A stretch of DNA of 43,677 nucleotides from an uncultured Acidimicrobiales bacterium (GCA_938023735.1 CALJDK010000017.1:1-43677), one strand, 5' to 3'. Positions 8,077-16,756 are shown, numbered from the stretch's first letter. The notes: generated by a model not told the origin, from the sequence alone. Numbers and translations are program-made.

Positions 8077-9297
8077 CTACTGCTGTTGGTAGTTGGCGAG
8101 GAACTTTTCTAATCGGCCTAGTGCCCAACGGAGTTCTTCAACGCGTGGGAGGAAGACGACGCGGAAGTGATCGGGGGTTGGAAAGTTAAAGCCGGTTCCC
8201 TGCACCATCAAGATGTGCTCGGAGCGAAGAAAGTCGAGAACAAACTGCTGATCGTCGGTGATGTTGAATGGTTCGGTATCGATCTTGACGAACATGTACA
8301 ACGCACCTGCGGGTTTCGTACACGACAAACCATCGATGGCATTGATGAGGTCATAGGCAACCTCGCGTTGCTCGTAGAGTCGCCCGCCAGGCGTGACGAA
8401 CTCGGCAATGCTCTGGTAGCCACCCAGCGATGACTGAATCGCGTGTTGAGCCGGCACGTTGGCGCACAACCGCATCGAGGCCAACATATTGAGCCCCTCG
8501 ATGTATCCGGTGGCGCGGTGCTTGGCGCCGCTGATGGTCATCCAACCCGATCGAAAGCCCGCCACTCGGTAGGTCTTCGAGAGGCCATTGAGCGTGAGGA
8601 ACACCACGTCGGTGGCCAAGGATGCAATGGACGTGTGCTGGGCGTGATCGTAGAGGATCTTGTCGTAGATCTCGTCGGCCATCACCACAAGGTCGTGTTT
8701 TCGAGCCAGGTTGACGATCTGTTGCAGTACGTCGCGTGAGTACACGGCTCCGGTGGGGTTGTTGGGGTTGATGACCACGATGGCCCGAGTTCGCGAGGTG
8801 ATCTTGGCTTCGAGATCGGCGATATCGGGAAACCAGTCGGCTTCCTCGTCGCACCGGTAGTGCACAGGTGTGGCGCCGCTCAGCGTGGCGGCCGCAGTCC
8901 ACAACGGGTAGTCGGGGCTGGGAATGAGAACCTCGTCGCCGTCATTCACCAAGCCTTGAAGTGCCATGACGATGAGCTCGGAAACGCCGTTGCCGATGTA
9001 GATATCGTCGATCTCGACCCCGGCAATACCCATGCGTTGGTTGTACTGCATCACCGCCTTGCGGGCGCTGTACAGACCTTGCGAGTCGCAGTAGCCCTGG
9101 CTCGTTGGCAGGTTCCGGACCATATCGACCAGCACCTCTTCGGGAGCCTCGAAGCCAAACGGGGCCGGGTTTCCGATGTTGAGCTTGAAGATCCGGTTGC
9201 CCTCGTGTTCGAGTCGGTTGGCCTCGTCGAGGATTGGGCCCCGGATGTCGTAGAGAACATCGTCGAGCTTGTGGGACTTTTCGATTCGCGGCGCCAT
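8077..9297 (-). CDS. Alanine/aspartate-type aminotransferase, AlaT-like
   Basis: 406-residue class I aminotransferase. The opening (IRGPILDEANRLEHEG, near 18-33) and LNIGNPAPFGF are typical of the AlaT/AlaA alanine-pyruvate transaminases. Further signatures are NPNNPTGAVYS, MADEIYDKILYD and the PLP lysine in NGLSKTYRVAGFRSGW. It probably exchanges amino groups between alanine and 2-oxoglutarate or a branched oxo acid. A TATCGT -10 element 6 nt before ATG 9297 gives it its own promoter, although the cyclase gene ends only 33 nt upstream. Two adjacent aminotransferases on one message suggest a shared amino-acid pathway. Confidence 0.85.
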   Translation of the reverse strand: MAPRIEKSHKLDDVLYDIRGPILDEANRLEHEGNRIFKLNIGNPAPFGFEAPEEVLVDMVRNLPTSQGYCDSQGLYSARKAVMQYNQRMGIAGVEIDDIYIGNGVSELIVMALQGLVNDGDEVLIPSPDYPLWTAAATLSGATPVHYRCDEEADWFPDIADLEAKITSRTRAIVVINPNNPTGAVYSRDVLQQIVNLARKHDLVVMADEIYDKILYDHAQHTSIASLATDVVFLTLNGLSKTYRVAGFRSGWMTISGAKHRATGYIEGLNMLASMRLCANVPAQHAIQSSLGGYQSIAEFVTPGGRLYEQREVAYDLINAIDGLSCTKPAGALYMFVKIDTEPFNITDDQQFVLDFLRSEHILMVQGTGFNFPTPDHFRVVFLPRVEELRWALGRLEKFLANYQQQ

Positions 9298-9303
9298 TAC
9301 TTC

Positions 9304-9309
9304 ACGATA
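9304..9309 (-). promoter_or_regulatory. -10 element (TATCGT) for the AlaT-like gene
   Basis: On the minus strand TATCGT lies 6 nt before ATG 9297, in the 33-nt gap after the cyclase gene. It marks a likely transcription unit boundary between the cyclase operon and the aminotransferase pair. Confidence 0.6.
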
Positions 9310-9330
9310 CCTAGCGGCGTTTGCAGGTAC

Positions 9331-11166
9331 TCAGCAATTTCGGGTGAGCACGTACACGGGAATCGTCTCGAAGTCTCGTGCGGTGGTGATGGTTCCCACG
9401 TACTCGGGCGTGACGCCGGTATCGGGGTGCAACGCCAACAACGCCGCGAACTCGCCGGTCACGTACACCTCCCCTTCGGGGGTGCGGGGTTCGATACGGG
9501 CGGCGTGGGTCATCACCCGACCGGCGTAGTCGCCGAGTCCGCTCACTGCGTCGATAATCGGCAGCAGCGGACCCACGTGGCCGCTCAGACGCAGACCAAA
9601 GTCGGAGGGAAGGCCAGCCGCTTCGAGATCGATGTCGCCGAGCACCGCTTGAATCTCGAGTGCCACCGAAGCCGCGGCTACAACGTCGGCGAAGATCACT
9701 TTGAGTCCGTCGCCCCACGTTTGGGCAACGAGCACTCCGTCGCCGGCATCGCGCAACACTTGGGCAAGCGGAGCCATCACGTTGGCCTGGAATGCCCGGA
9801 TGTTGCGGTCGTGGAGGCGGCTGTATCCCTTCAGGTCGCCGAAGACCACGGCTCGAATCTCGCGGCTGAGATCGCCAGCACCAACGGCTCCCTGGGTGCC
9901 GCGGCCGCGTGAGTCGATGATGTGGGTCGACTTCCCGATGGAACGCCACACCTCGATGTCGTGGAAGGTGCCAGCGTCTTTGGGGCCGGTCACTCCGTCC
10001 CACACCGCAAGTTGGATCGCATCAGCGGCAAGCAGGTTGGCCCGGTTGAGCGCCTCCCCCATCGCCAGGTTGGCAGCATGCCCGAAGAGGATGTCGTCAC
10101 CGAGATATTCGTCGTCACACGCCGTGCCAACACTTGTTGCCTGATCGATGCATCGCCAGAAGCGGTCGATCCAGTCAGCTCCTGAGTCGGCGACCGAAAC
10201 CTCGGCGAATTCGTCAGGAGCAAATGGCAACACCACATGAAGGTCGATGCCGCGCTCAAGACACGCTTCGGCGGTCACGATGTCGGCACCCGACGCCAGT
10301 GCTCCATAGGCAGCCGAAAAAGACTGAGCACCGAGGAAAGCCTTGATATCGGCGACCACCTCGGCCATCGCATCACCAGGTAGTCGACCGGTCGATTCGT
10401 CGGCCGACACGCGATGGCCGCAGTAGTGCAGCACCGGCGGATTTCGCAGCACATCGAGAAGCGTTGCATCGATGCCGAGCACCTCGAAGAGCACGGCGAG
10501 CTGCCGCACCGTAGTCGAGCGCGCCGACCGGTTCTCCGACCCGAACCCGGCCGCGTCGTGAAGGGCAAGGGTCATCGTTGGTAGGTCGCCCAGAACGGCG
10601 AGCGCTTCGGCTCGAGTCGCCGCCTGCCAATAGCGGTCAGCATCGGTGGCATTTCGGGTGTCGTCGGACTCGGCGCGTTCCAACGCTTCGGCGGCGAGCA
10701 CTTTCGATCGTGCGACCATTTCGGCGTCGGAGCCCGCGGCAATTGCCAACATCGTTGCCGCGTTGATGCAGGCATAGGGCCGACCGAGCCGCTCATAGAC
10801 CGCCTCGTAAAGGCGGGCCGCTTCGCTGGCCGCAGCTTGTCGCTCGAGCCCCGATCGGCGAAACGCCGTGTCTTTCGCAATTCGTGCCTCGAGCGCAGCA
10901 ACATCTTCCTCGAGGTCGGGCGGCAGGTGTTCGGGGGCAGCTGCTGCAGTGCGTCGGCGCAGACTTCGGAGGGTTGATGTTGCTGCCGCTCCCGACCCGC
11001 CTCGGGCGAGGGCCAAACACTGGTAGTAGTCGACGCGAAGACGAGCGACCGGATCGAGTGCATTGCGTTGTTCGTCGGTGAGCCCAGCACAAAGCTCATA
11101 GGCCAGCAGGTAGTCGGCTCTGGCGATGGCCTGTGCGATGCCATCAAGGGGTGCAGAAGATGTCAT
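9331..11166 (-). CDS. TPR/TRAFs-binding-like, SLOG-like and class III nucleotidyl cyclase fusion protein
   Basis: 611 residues. Residues 1-240 are all-helical and TPR-like, similar to the 'TRAFs-binding' N-termini seen with such cyclases. Residues about 245-415 look like a Rossmann-type SLOG (nucleotide-ligand) domain: HYCGHRV, YGALASGADIVTAEACLERG and LHVVLPFAPDEF. Residues about 435-605 are a class III cyclase homology domain, with metal aspartates at D444 (VFGDLKGYSRL) and D486 (WGDGLKVIF). The usual VNxAAR element reads MTHAAR, keeping R557 or so but replacing the transition-state Asn, so activity needs proof. No membrane segment is present. ATG 11166 overlaps the DyP stop by 4 nt (ATGA), so it is the last gene of that operon. 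Confidence 0.75.
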   Translation of the reverse strand: MTSSAPLDGIAQAIARADYLLAYELCAGLTDEQRNALDPVARLRVDYYQCLALARGGSGAAATSTLRSLRRRTAAAAPEHLPPDLEEDVAALEARIAKDTAFRRSGLERQAAASEAARLYEAVYERLGRPYACINAATMLAIAAGSDAEMVARSKVLAAEALERAESDDTRNATDADRYWQAATRAEALAVLGDLPTMTLALHDAAGFGSENRSARSTTVRQLAVLFEVLGIDATLLDVLRNPPVLHYCGHRVSADESTGRLPGDAMAEVVADIKAFLGAQSFSAAYGALASGADIVTAEACLERGIDLHVVLPFAPDEFAEVSVADSGADWIDRFWRCIDQATSVGTACDDEYLGDDILFGHAANLAMGEALNRANLLAADAIQLAVWDGVTGPKDAGTFHDIEVWRSIGKSTHIIDSRGRGTQGAVGAGDLSREIRAVVFGDLKGYSRLHDRNIRAFQANVMAPLAQVLRDAGDGVLVAQTWGDGLKVIFADVVAAASVALEIQAVLGDIDLEAAGLPSDFGLRLSGHVGPLLPIIDAVSGLGDYAGRVMTHAARIEPRTPEGEVYVTGEFAALLALHPDTGVTPEYVGTITTARDFETIPVYVLTRNC

Positions 11167-12593
11167 GAGGTCGGTCCGAAGCTTCCTTCGATAACTCGAC
11201 GGTAGCCATCGCAGCCCGGCACGAAGAAATACTCTCCGCCGCGGGTATCGACAAAACGAGGTAGCGCTTTGGCCGTAACGACCGGATTCGCCTTGTCGTA
11301 GTGGAAGGTCATTTCCCCGAGATCGGGCTCGTGCGAACCGGTGAGTGGATCGCGATCGGCGCCCTGATCGAAGTCGTTGCCGAAGTTCACCCACTCGCGC
11401 TGAACGAACTCGAACTGCCGGCCGATATCGACGTTGAGAGCCAGGAAGAGGAGCCCTCGGTCGCCCGAGTCCGGCCCATCGAACGGTTGCCCATAGGTGA
11501 TGCCGCGCCGGGCCATTCGGTGCCGGTCGACCAACAGACTTTGAAAACCAAGCGAATCTCGAGGATTGGTGCGCCGCACGTGCGAACCGAGCGGGCATTG
11601 ACGTCCCCGCGGGTCGGCGGAATAGTCGAAGTCGTTGATGCCGTTGGTAGTCACCAACGGTTGGCCGTCGTGCTTCCGGCCAACGATCTTGGCGGCAACC
11701 GTGTCGGCGTCGAGATCAAGGTCATCGGCGAGCTGTTGCACGTAACGATGGAAGACGTCGACGTTTTGTTGCAGCTTTCGGTAGACCAGATAGGTGCCGT
11801 TGCGGGCGATGGATGATGGCTGTGGACCGGTTGGGATCTCGCCGATCTCGTCGGTGTAGCCATACAGGAACTCGCCCGCCGCAATGGCGTGCCAATCGCC
11901 TGCATGATCGAGGCGGCCAGCTCCTTTGATCTTTGGCGAGTCGCCGTCGATAAGCCCCTCGATTGGCGTCGTGCTCACGCCGTCGCGGAAGCCAAAGTGC
12001 TCGATAGGACGAGGGTGCCCACCCTGCTCGGGCCCGAAGATACGTTGGCCGTGGTCGGTGCCGACCTCCTGTATGTGGTCGACGATCTCGCCTCGCTCGT
12101 TGGCGGTGTTGTCGATGAACGCCCGAAGCCGTTGATGGGTCTGTTCGGCCGCCTCGACGCTTCCGGCCACGATGCCAAGCACCACATCGACGCCGTCGGT
12201 CCAGAACGGCTCCCATAGGTGGGGTGCCGAGGGACCGGTATCGCTGTTGACCGCAGAACGCGCCGCCATTCCTTGGCAGAACTCGAGGGGAAACGACCGA
12301 AGTGTTGATGGGCTGACCCCCAGCTTGGCGAGCCCGGCAAACGACAGGCCGACGGTGATAGCACTGTTTGGGGAAGCACTGTCTGGGGAAACACTGTTTG
12401 AGGAAGCCAGTGCGGCTATCGATGTGGGGATCTCGGCGATATCGAGCGCCTCGGGAAGCGATTGCAGAAACCGCTGATTCACCTCGGCAGAATCTGCGAG
12501 CCGAAGCATCGAGTATCTGGCAACCGGATAGCGGTAGCCAAACCCCTTTACGATGGCCTGGATGTCGGCGTGGTCGGTTGCGCTAGTACCCAT
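11163..12593 (-). CDS. DyP-type haem peroxidase
   Basis: 476-residue dye-decolorising peroxidase that uses H2O2 to oxidise organic substrates. The GxxDG signature is GFRDG (201-205) with distal D204. The proximal haem ligand is H338 in CPLGSHVRRTNPR, and the distal-arginine region is HRMARRGITYG. The long form suggests the class with extended loops. No Tat or Sec signal is present, so it is cytoplasmic. ATG 12593 overlaps the preceding gene by 11 nt; an in-frame ATG at 12623 is possible but overlaps more. Residues about 64-80 are a Ser/Pro/Asn-rich insert encoded by a 15-bp tandem repeat. It is embedded between an unknown protein and a cyclase, all translationally coupled. Confidence 0.92.
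   Translation of the reverse strand: MGTSATDHADIQAIVKGFGYRYPVARYSMLRLADSAEVNQRFLQSLPEALDIAEIPTSIAALASSNSVSPDSASPNSAITVGLSFAGLAKLGVSPSTLRSFPLEFCQGMAARSAVNSDTGPSAPHLWEPFWTDGVDVVLGIVAGSVEAAEQTHQRLRAFIDNTANERGEIVDHIQEVGTDHGQRIFGPEQGGHPRPIEHFGFRDGVSTTPIEGLIDGDSPKIKGAGRLDHAGDWHAIAAGEFLYGYTDEIGEIPTGPQPSSIARNGTYLVYRKLQQNVDVFHRYVQQLADDLDLDADTVAAKIVGRKHDGQPLVTTNGINDFDYSADPRGRQCPLGSHVRRTNPRDSLGFQSLLVDRHRMARRGITYGQPFDGPDSGDRGLLFLALNVDIGRQFEFVQREWVNFGNDFDQGADRDPLTGSHEPDLGEMTFHYDKANPVVTAKALPRFVDTRGGEYFFVPGCDGYRRVIEGSFGPTS
12361..12405. repeat. Three 15-bp in-frame tandem repeats inside the DyP gene
   Basis: Units 12361-12375, 12376-12390 and 12391-12405 differ by one to three bases. They encode a Ser/Asn/Pro-rich loop in the peroxidase N-terminal half. 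The length is a multiple of three, so copy-number change would only resize the loop. Confidence 0.85.
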
Positions 12594-13743
12594 GATGACC
12601 TCGTTCGCCAAGATGCTCGGCAAAGTGCTTCCACTGCGCGCGGGTTGGGGCAGTGCCCCACTGGCTCACTTGCTTCAACAGCCTGTGTCGGGTGTCGAGA
12701 GCACATCGGATCTGGTCGACCGAAACGCCGGGAAACGCTGCGAAGGGAAGGTTCGGCTTGGCGGTACAGCTTTCGATGTACTGCCGGAAGAAGACCGGAC
12801 CGGTGCGGTCCACAGGGAACCCGTGACAGCTACCCCACACTGCCTGCACGAATTCGGGATGCGAGTCAGACAGTCGGTCGAGAAAGTCGCCGATGCTGCC
12901 GTCGAGTTCCACCACGAAAAGTAGGTAGCGCGAGGCAAGGCTTGTTGCGTTGCGGTTCCCCAACGCCGGCTTGAGGTCGTCGACCACCACGATACGGGCC
13001 ATATGCACCATCGGACAGTCGGCGAAGGGGCTCGGTTCGGGCGAACGACCCTCGAGGTACTGTCGAATCTGTTGACTGGCAGCGCTCGAGTCGGCGGACT
13101 CGATGGGGCTGAGTGCGGTGAGGAAACTCTGCGAGGTCGTGCCGGTCGGTACGTCGGTGTCGGCCATCGTGTCGAGGAACTCAACGTAGTTTCTGGCAAA
13201 CGCTTCGTCGGTTGACCGGGTCTCGGGCCGGGTGGCCACAAACTGCCGCAATCCCTCGGTTACCGACAGCGCTTGGGCGATATCGCGAACCGTGGCGTCG
13301 GGGTACGCATCGAAGTAGTGCTGCTCCGCGTAGGTGTGGTGGTGGATGTAGCTCTTGAAATTTCGGATGGGTGTGGGGCCTGGGAACTTGTCACTAAAAC
13401 CCCACAACCAGCGGATCCCCTTGCGAATGTTGTCGACCCGGGAAAAGGTGTCGATGTACTGGTCCCAGGGGCCATTGAAGTTGGTGGAGAAAACGAACAG
13501 GTCGTCGCCGTCGGCCTCGGCCGGCTGGTTGGCGAAGTTGGTGAGCGAACGTCGGGAAACGCGTTGCCAGCGAGCAAAATGAATGAATCTGAGCTGGCGT
13601 ACCTCATGCAGCTTCGACCGGTAACGCATGTAAGTGAGGAAGGCCCATCCGGGACGCGATTTCCACCGAGGCATCGGTGTGATGACCGTCAACGGCACCG
13701 AGCGGACCGGCGATGAGAGTGAAGAGGATGAAGGCTCTCCCAT
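12583..13743 (-). CDS. Uncharacterised protein with two ferredoxin-like repeats, linked to P450 and DyP
   Basis: 386 residues and not recognised as a named family. It contains two similar units, about residues 82-170 and 272-355. Each has LFV-hydrophobic strand, an acidic helix (WDQYIDTF / IGDFLDRL), a W-G-x-x-x-x-F-P stretch, an aromatic F-x-x-YI segment and a final D/Q-I-x-x-AL helix. Two such alpha+beta units in tandem are the general design of DyP and chlorite-dismutase-like proteins, so it may be a divergent relative or a partner of the DyP. The repeat is seen; the relation is inferred. ATG 13743 shares one base with the P450 stop (TGATG). The frame also allows TTG 13746. No signal peptide is evident. 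Confidence 0.7.
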   Translation of the reverse strand: MGEPSSSSLSSPVRSVPLTVITPMPRWKSRPGWAFLTYMRYRSKLHEVRQLRFIHFARWQRVSRRSLTNFANQPAEADGDDLFVFSTNFNGPWDQYIDTFSRVDNIRKGIRWLWGFSDKFPGPTPIRNFKSYIHHHTYAEQHYFDAYPDATVRDIAQALSVTEGLRQFVATRPETRSTDEAFARNYVEFLDTMADTDVPTGTTSQSFLTALSPIESADSSAASQQIRQYLEGRSPEPSPFADCPMVHMARIVVVDDLKPALGNRNATSLASRYLLFVVELDGSIGDFLDRLSDSHPEFVQAVWGSCHGFPVDRTGPVFFRQYIESCTAKPNLPFAAFPGVSVDQIRCALDTRHRLLKQVSQWGTAPTRAQWKHFAEHLGERGHHGY

Positions 13744-15038
13744 CAATAGCTCTCACGAGGGTTGGGTACGTCGTAGTCGATGCACATATTCCATGGGTAC
13801 ATTCCGACCCACCGGATCTTGCGAAGCGACTTGTCGGCCGGCTGTCGCGCCCGAGACGACACGAGCGCTCGAAACATCTCGATCAGGATCGCATTGGAGA
13901 TCGCGGCGCCGACGCAATAGTGAAACTGGTGGCCATAAACCATCGGGGTGCCGGTGCGTCGGTCGGGATCGTACGCCTTCGGGTTCTCGACCCGCCGCCG
14001 GTCGAACATCGCCGCTTGAAGCGATACCGCCAGGATCCTGTTGCCACCGACCTCATACCGATCGTCGCTGGGCTTGCCGTCGCCGACCAACTGGGTTCCG
14101 GCGGCCCGGCGCCACAGCATGGGAATGATGTAGTTGAGCCGAAGGGCTTCAAGCACGCCTCGAAGAAGTTGGTCGTCGTCGCCGTTGCGAACCGCTTCAG
14201 TGACATAACGCATTGCTTCAGGCCTCTTCATGAGCACCTGCATGACCCGTCCCGTGGCGTTGGTATCGGTTGGGAGATACCCGCCAATCATCGCCAGCAG
14301 CGACGAACGCATTTCGTCCTCGGTGAACTGATCGGTGTCGCCCTGGAAGTAGCGGTCGATCACCGACACGCGATGGTCGCTTGGTCCAGAGTTGGTGCCC
14401 GACGAGTCGGCGTTGCGGGCACGAGCCGCATCCATTGCATCGTCGATGACCGGCCACACCGCGCTGACGGCGGCTCGGGCGTCGTTGGCCAACGATTCAC
14501 GAAGCGGACCGGTAAACACAAAGCCGCTTGCGGCAAGATTGCCGTCGAAGAACGACTGTCTTTTGATCGAGTCCTTCGGTACCGGCACGCCGTAGTACTG
14601 CTCGACGATGGCGAGCAGTACCGGCTTGGCGACATCCTGGATCACGTCGATGGTGCCAGTGCCCGCAGCGAGAATCTCGTTGACGGTGTGTCGAGTTATC
14701 GAGGCGATCCATTCGATGTCGCCCGAATGCCACAGGCGCATCGTGTTGCTATGAATGTGGTGATACCGCGGGGTGTCCTGCATCGCCAGCAGGAAATTGT
14801 CCCACCGCAATACCTCCATATGTTTCTCAAAAGGGACCTCGAAGTCTTTCGGCCGCGAAAAAACCTCCTGAACCTCGTCGTACCCGGTGACGAGGGTGAA
14901 ACTTTTTGGCCCGTTCAAAATCGGGGTCACGCGGCCGACCAGCCGAAAGGCCTTGGGCATCAACGTATTGAGCGCGAGAAAGACGAGGTCCTGCTTCAAC
15001 CCCGGAGGGTTTTGCTCCCCCAACGAATAGCCCGCCAT
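13743..15038 (-). CDS. Cytochrome P450
   Basis: 431 residues. The haem-ligand loop is YGHQFHYCVGAA with C375, a variant of FGxGxHxCxG. The ExxR motif is E297-R300 (LEALR). The I-helix segment is AMIGGYLPTDTN (249-260), where the canonical AG-x-D-T is loosened, which can occur in P450s that rearrange peroxides or do not use O2 activation normally. No ferredoxin or reductase gene adjoins it, so either remote partners or peroxide feed it. ATG 15038 has a strong GGGGGAAG ribosome-binding site 9 nt upstream; a longer frame to 15266 overlaps the TIR gene and is rejected. It sits 49 nt after the TIR gene and is coupled to the unknown protein. Confidence 0.92.
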   Translation of the reverse strand: MAGYSLGEQNPPGLKQDLVFLALNTLMPKAFRLVGRVTPILNGPKSFTLVTGYDEVQEVFSRPKDFEVPFEKHMEVLRWDNFLLAMQDTPRYHHIHSNTMRLWHSGDIEWIASITRHTVNEILAAGTGTIDVIQDVAKPVLLAIVEQYYGVPVPKDSIKRQSFFDGNLAASGFVFTGPLRESLANDARAAVSAVWPVIDDAMDAARARNADSSGTNSGPSDHRVSVIDRYFQGDTDQFTEDEMRSSLLAMIGGYLPTDTNATGRVMQVLMKRPEAMRYVTEAVRNGDDDQLLRGVLEALRLNYIIPMLWRRAAGTQLVGDGKPSDDRYEVGGNRILAVSLQAAMFDRRRVENPKAYDPDRRTGTPMVYGHQFHYCVGAAISNAILIEMFRALVSSRARQPADKSLRKIRWVGMYPWNMCIDYDVPNPRESY

Positions 15039-15087
15039 ATTTGGTGCTTCCCCCGCCGTAGCTTCTTGCCGTCTTGCTGATTTTCGT

Positions 15088-16716
15088 CTAGGGCCGGGGC
15101 CGGACCCACCCGGCCATCTCCAGGGATTCGAAAAGGTAGTCGAACCGCTCGGGGTCTTCGTAGTTGAAGAACCGAAGGGTTCGCATGGTGAGATCTCGGT
15201 GCTTGAGAAGCTCTTCAAGCGCCACCGATGCTTCGCTGAGGCGACCGCCTCTGGCCATTGCCGCAATGCGAATTACTTGGGCGAGCCAATACCGTTTGCG
15301 GATTCGTAACGATTGATTGGCCTCGGCGATGGCTTTCCCCCACTCGCCCATCAGGAAGTAGATGTGGGCGAGCTCGCCGTGCGCCTGGAACGCATAGAGG
15401 TCGACCGGGCTTAGCCTTAGCGCCCGTTGAATTGGTTCGATACCCAGCTCTGGTTGGCCGGTAAGAATGTAGGTAGAGCCGAGCATCGAGAGAGCCGATG
15501 CGTTGCTTGGGTTGGCTTGCACGGCCTGGGTTAATATGGATCGTGCTTCGAACGGAGACCCGCCGAGCATGGCGGCGATTCCGAGCAGTTCGAGCGCATA
15601 GCCATCGTTGGGATCGATAGCGAGAGCTCGTCGAGCAATGGTGGCTAGGCCATCCCAATCAGACCCCGAACCATGACTCGACGAGACGTCCCAGAATTCC
15701 TGCCAACCGAGGACACAAAGTGCATCGACCGAGTCGGGGGCGTTGGCCAACGCCTTTTCGGTGAGTTCTCGGGCGACCTCGGCGTCTTCGCGCGTAAGCA
15801 TGAACTGGTGGTGTTGCGCTCGGCGAAGAAGCTGCCAGGTCGACAACATGTCGGGATGACCGGGTAGCGAACGAAGCCGTTCGGCCCTGCTGACCTCGGG
15901 TTCGATGCGGCATGCCAGCTCGATAGAGATGTGGTCTTCGAGATCGAAAATCTCCGCTACCCGTCGTTCGAAGTCGTCCGACCACACCAGATGCTGATCG
16001 ACCGCGTCGATGAGTTCGACCGACACCCGCACCATCTCACCTGTGGTGCGCACGCTTCCCGTGACGATGTAGCCGACGCCCAGCTCGCGAACGATCCGGT
16101 TGAAGTCGGGCGGATCCTCGGCGAACGCAAAACTGGAGTGTCGGGCAATGACCGGAAGCGTCTTGAACCCTTGCAGGCTTCGGATGAGATCTTCGGCTAT
16201 CGACTTTCCGAGGTAGGTGGGGTCGGGGGCATTGGAGCGTTCGTCGAAGGGGAGCACGGCGATGGCGTGCTGGTTTCCGAAGCCGTCAAACTTCTGCCCG
16301 GCCGCTTCGACGCTGGCGCTCTCGACGATAGATTCGATGTCGGCCACAACCCGTTGGAACGTGGGATCGTCGAGATCGCCAGGCGTCCAATCGGTGAGGT
16401 TGGCGGTCTGCAAGCGGTGGAACGGCTGGGGCAATTCGACCGGCTCGACAAACACCGGTACGAGCGCGTTGCGCGCCAACCCGAACTGGGCTTCCATCTT
16501 GACCCACTCGGATTGAATGGCGTCGGGGCTCCAGAGCACCAGCACACAGGCCGCGTCATTGAGAGCCTGATCGAGGATGGCATCGAACTTGGAACCGGTG
16601 GGGATGTTGTCGTCCCACCACAGCGTGCAACCGCTTTCACGAAGTGCTTCGGTTATTCGTTCGGCGTTGGCTCGGTCTTCCCGTGCGTAGCTAACGAATA
16701 CGTCGTACTTCGACAT
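15088..16716 (-). CDS. TIR domain - TolB-like domain - TPR protein
   Basis: 542 residues in three parts. Residues 1-130 are a TIR domain (YDVFVSYAREDR at 4-15, TLWWDDNIPTGSKFD at 31-45, and W71-x3-E75, where E75 fits the NAD-cleaving glutamate of enzymatic TIRs). Residues about 150-270 are the TolB/FlgO-like module (IAVLPFDERS at 152-161, YLGKSIAEDLIRSL, VTGSVRTTGEMVRVSVELID). Residues about 300-515 are tetratricopeptide repeats. TolB-TPR is usually seen after a nucleotidyl cyclase or a winged helix; here a TIR takes that place. No membrane segment. ATG 16716 is preferred because the TIR begins within four residues. It is first in the P450-DyP-cyclase operon. Confidence 0.85.
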   Translation of the reverse strand: MSKYDVFVSYAREDRANAERITEALRESGCTLWWDDNIPTGSKFDAILDQALNDAACVLVLWSPDAIQSEWVKMEAQFGLARNALVPVFVEPVELPQPFHRLQTANLTDWTPGDLDDPTFQRVVADIESIVESASVEAAGQKFDGFGNQHAIAVLPFDERSNAPDPTYLGKSIAEDLIRSLQGFKTLPVIARHSSFAFAEDPPDFNRIVRELGVGYIVTGSVRTTGEMVRVSVELIDAVDQHLVWSDDFERRVAEIFDLEDHISIELACRIEPEVSRAERLRSLPGHPDMLSTWQLLRRAQHHQFMLTREDAEVARELTEKALANAPDSVDALCVLGWQEFWDVSSSHGSGSDWDGLATIARRALAIDPNDGYALELLGIAAMLGGSPFEARSILTQAVQANPSNASALSMLGSTYILTGQPELGIEPIQRALRLSPVDLYAFQAHGELAHIYFLMGEWGKAIAEANQSLRIRKRYWLAQVIRIAAMARGGRLSEASVALEELLKHRDLTMRTLRFFNYEDPERFDYLFESLEMAGWVRPRP

Positions 16717-16756
16717 TGTTGCTGTTCGTACCCCTCGTCCCCACCACCGAAAGGCT

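Noticed and set aside
11167-11598. 144-residue N-terminal extension of the cyclase protein
   Set aside because: It lies inside the DyP gene in another frame; ATG 11166 has a classic ATGA coupling.
13713-15080. Long plus-strand ORF antisense to the P450 gene
   Set aside because: No recognisable motif; it mirrors a gene with clear haem and ExxR motifs. High-GC codon use opens the opposite frames.
9331-16716. Classical Thoeris or CBASS defence system
   Set aside because: No ThsA, CD-NTase or known cap effector; the cyclase is class III and the other genes are oxidative enzymes. Only the presence of a TIR is shared.
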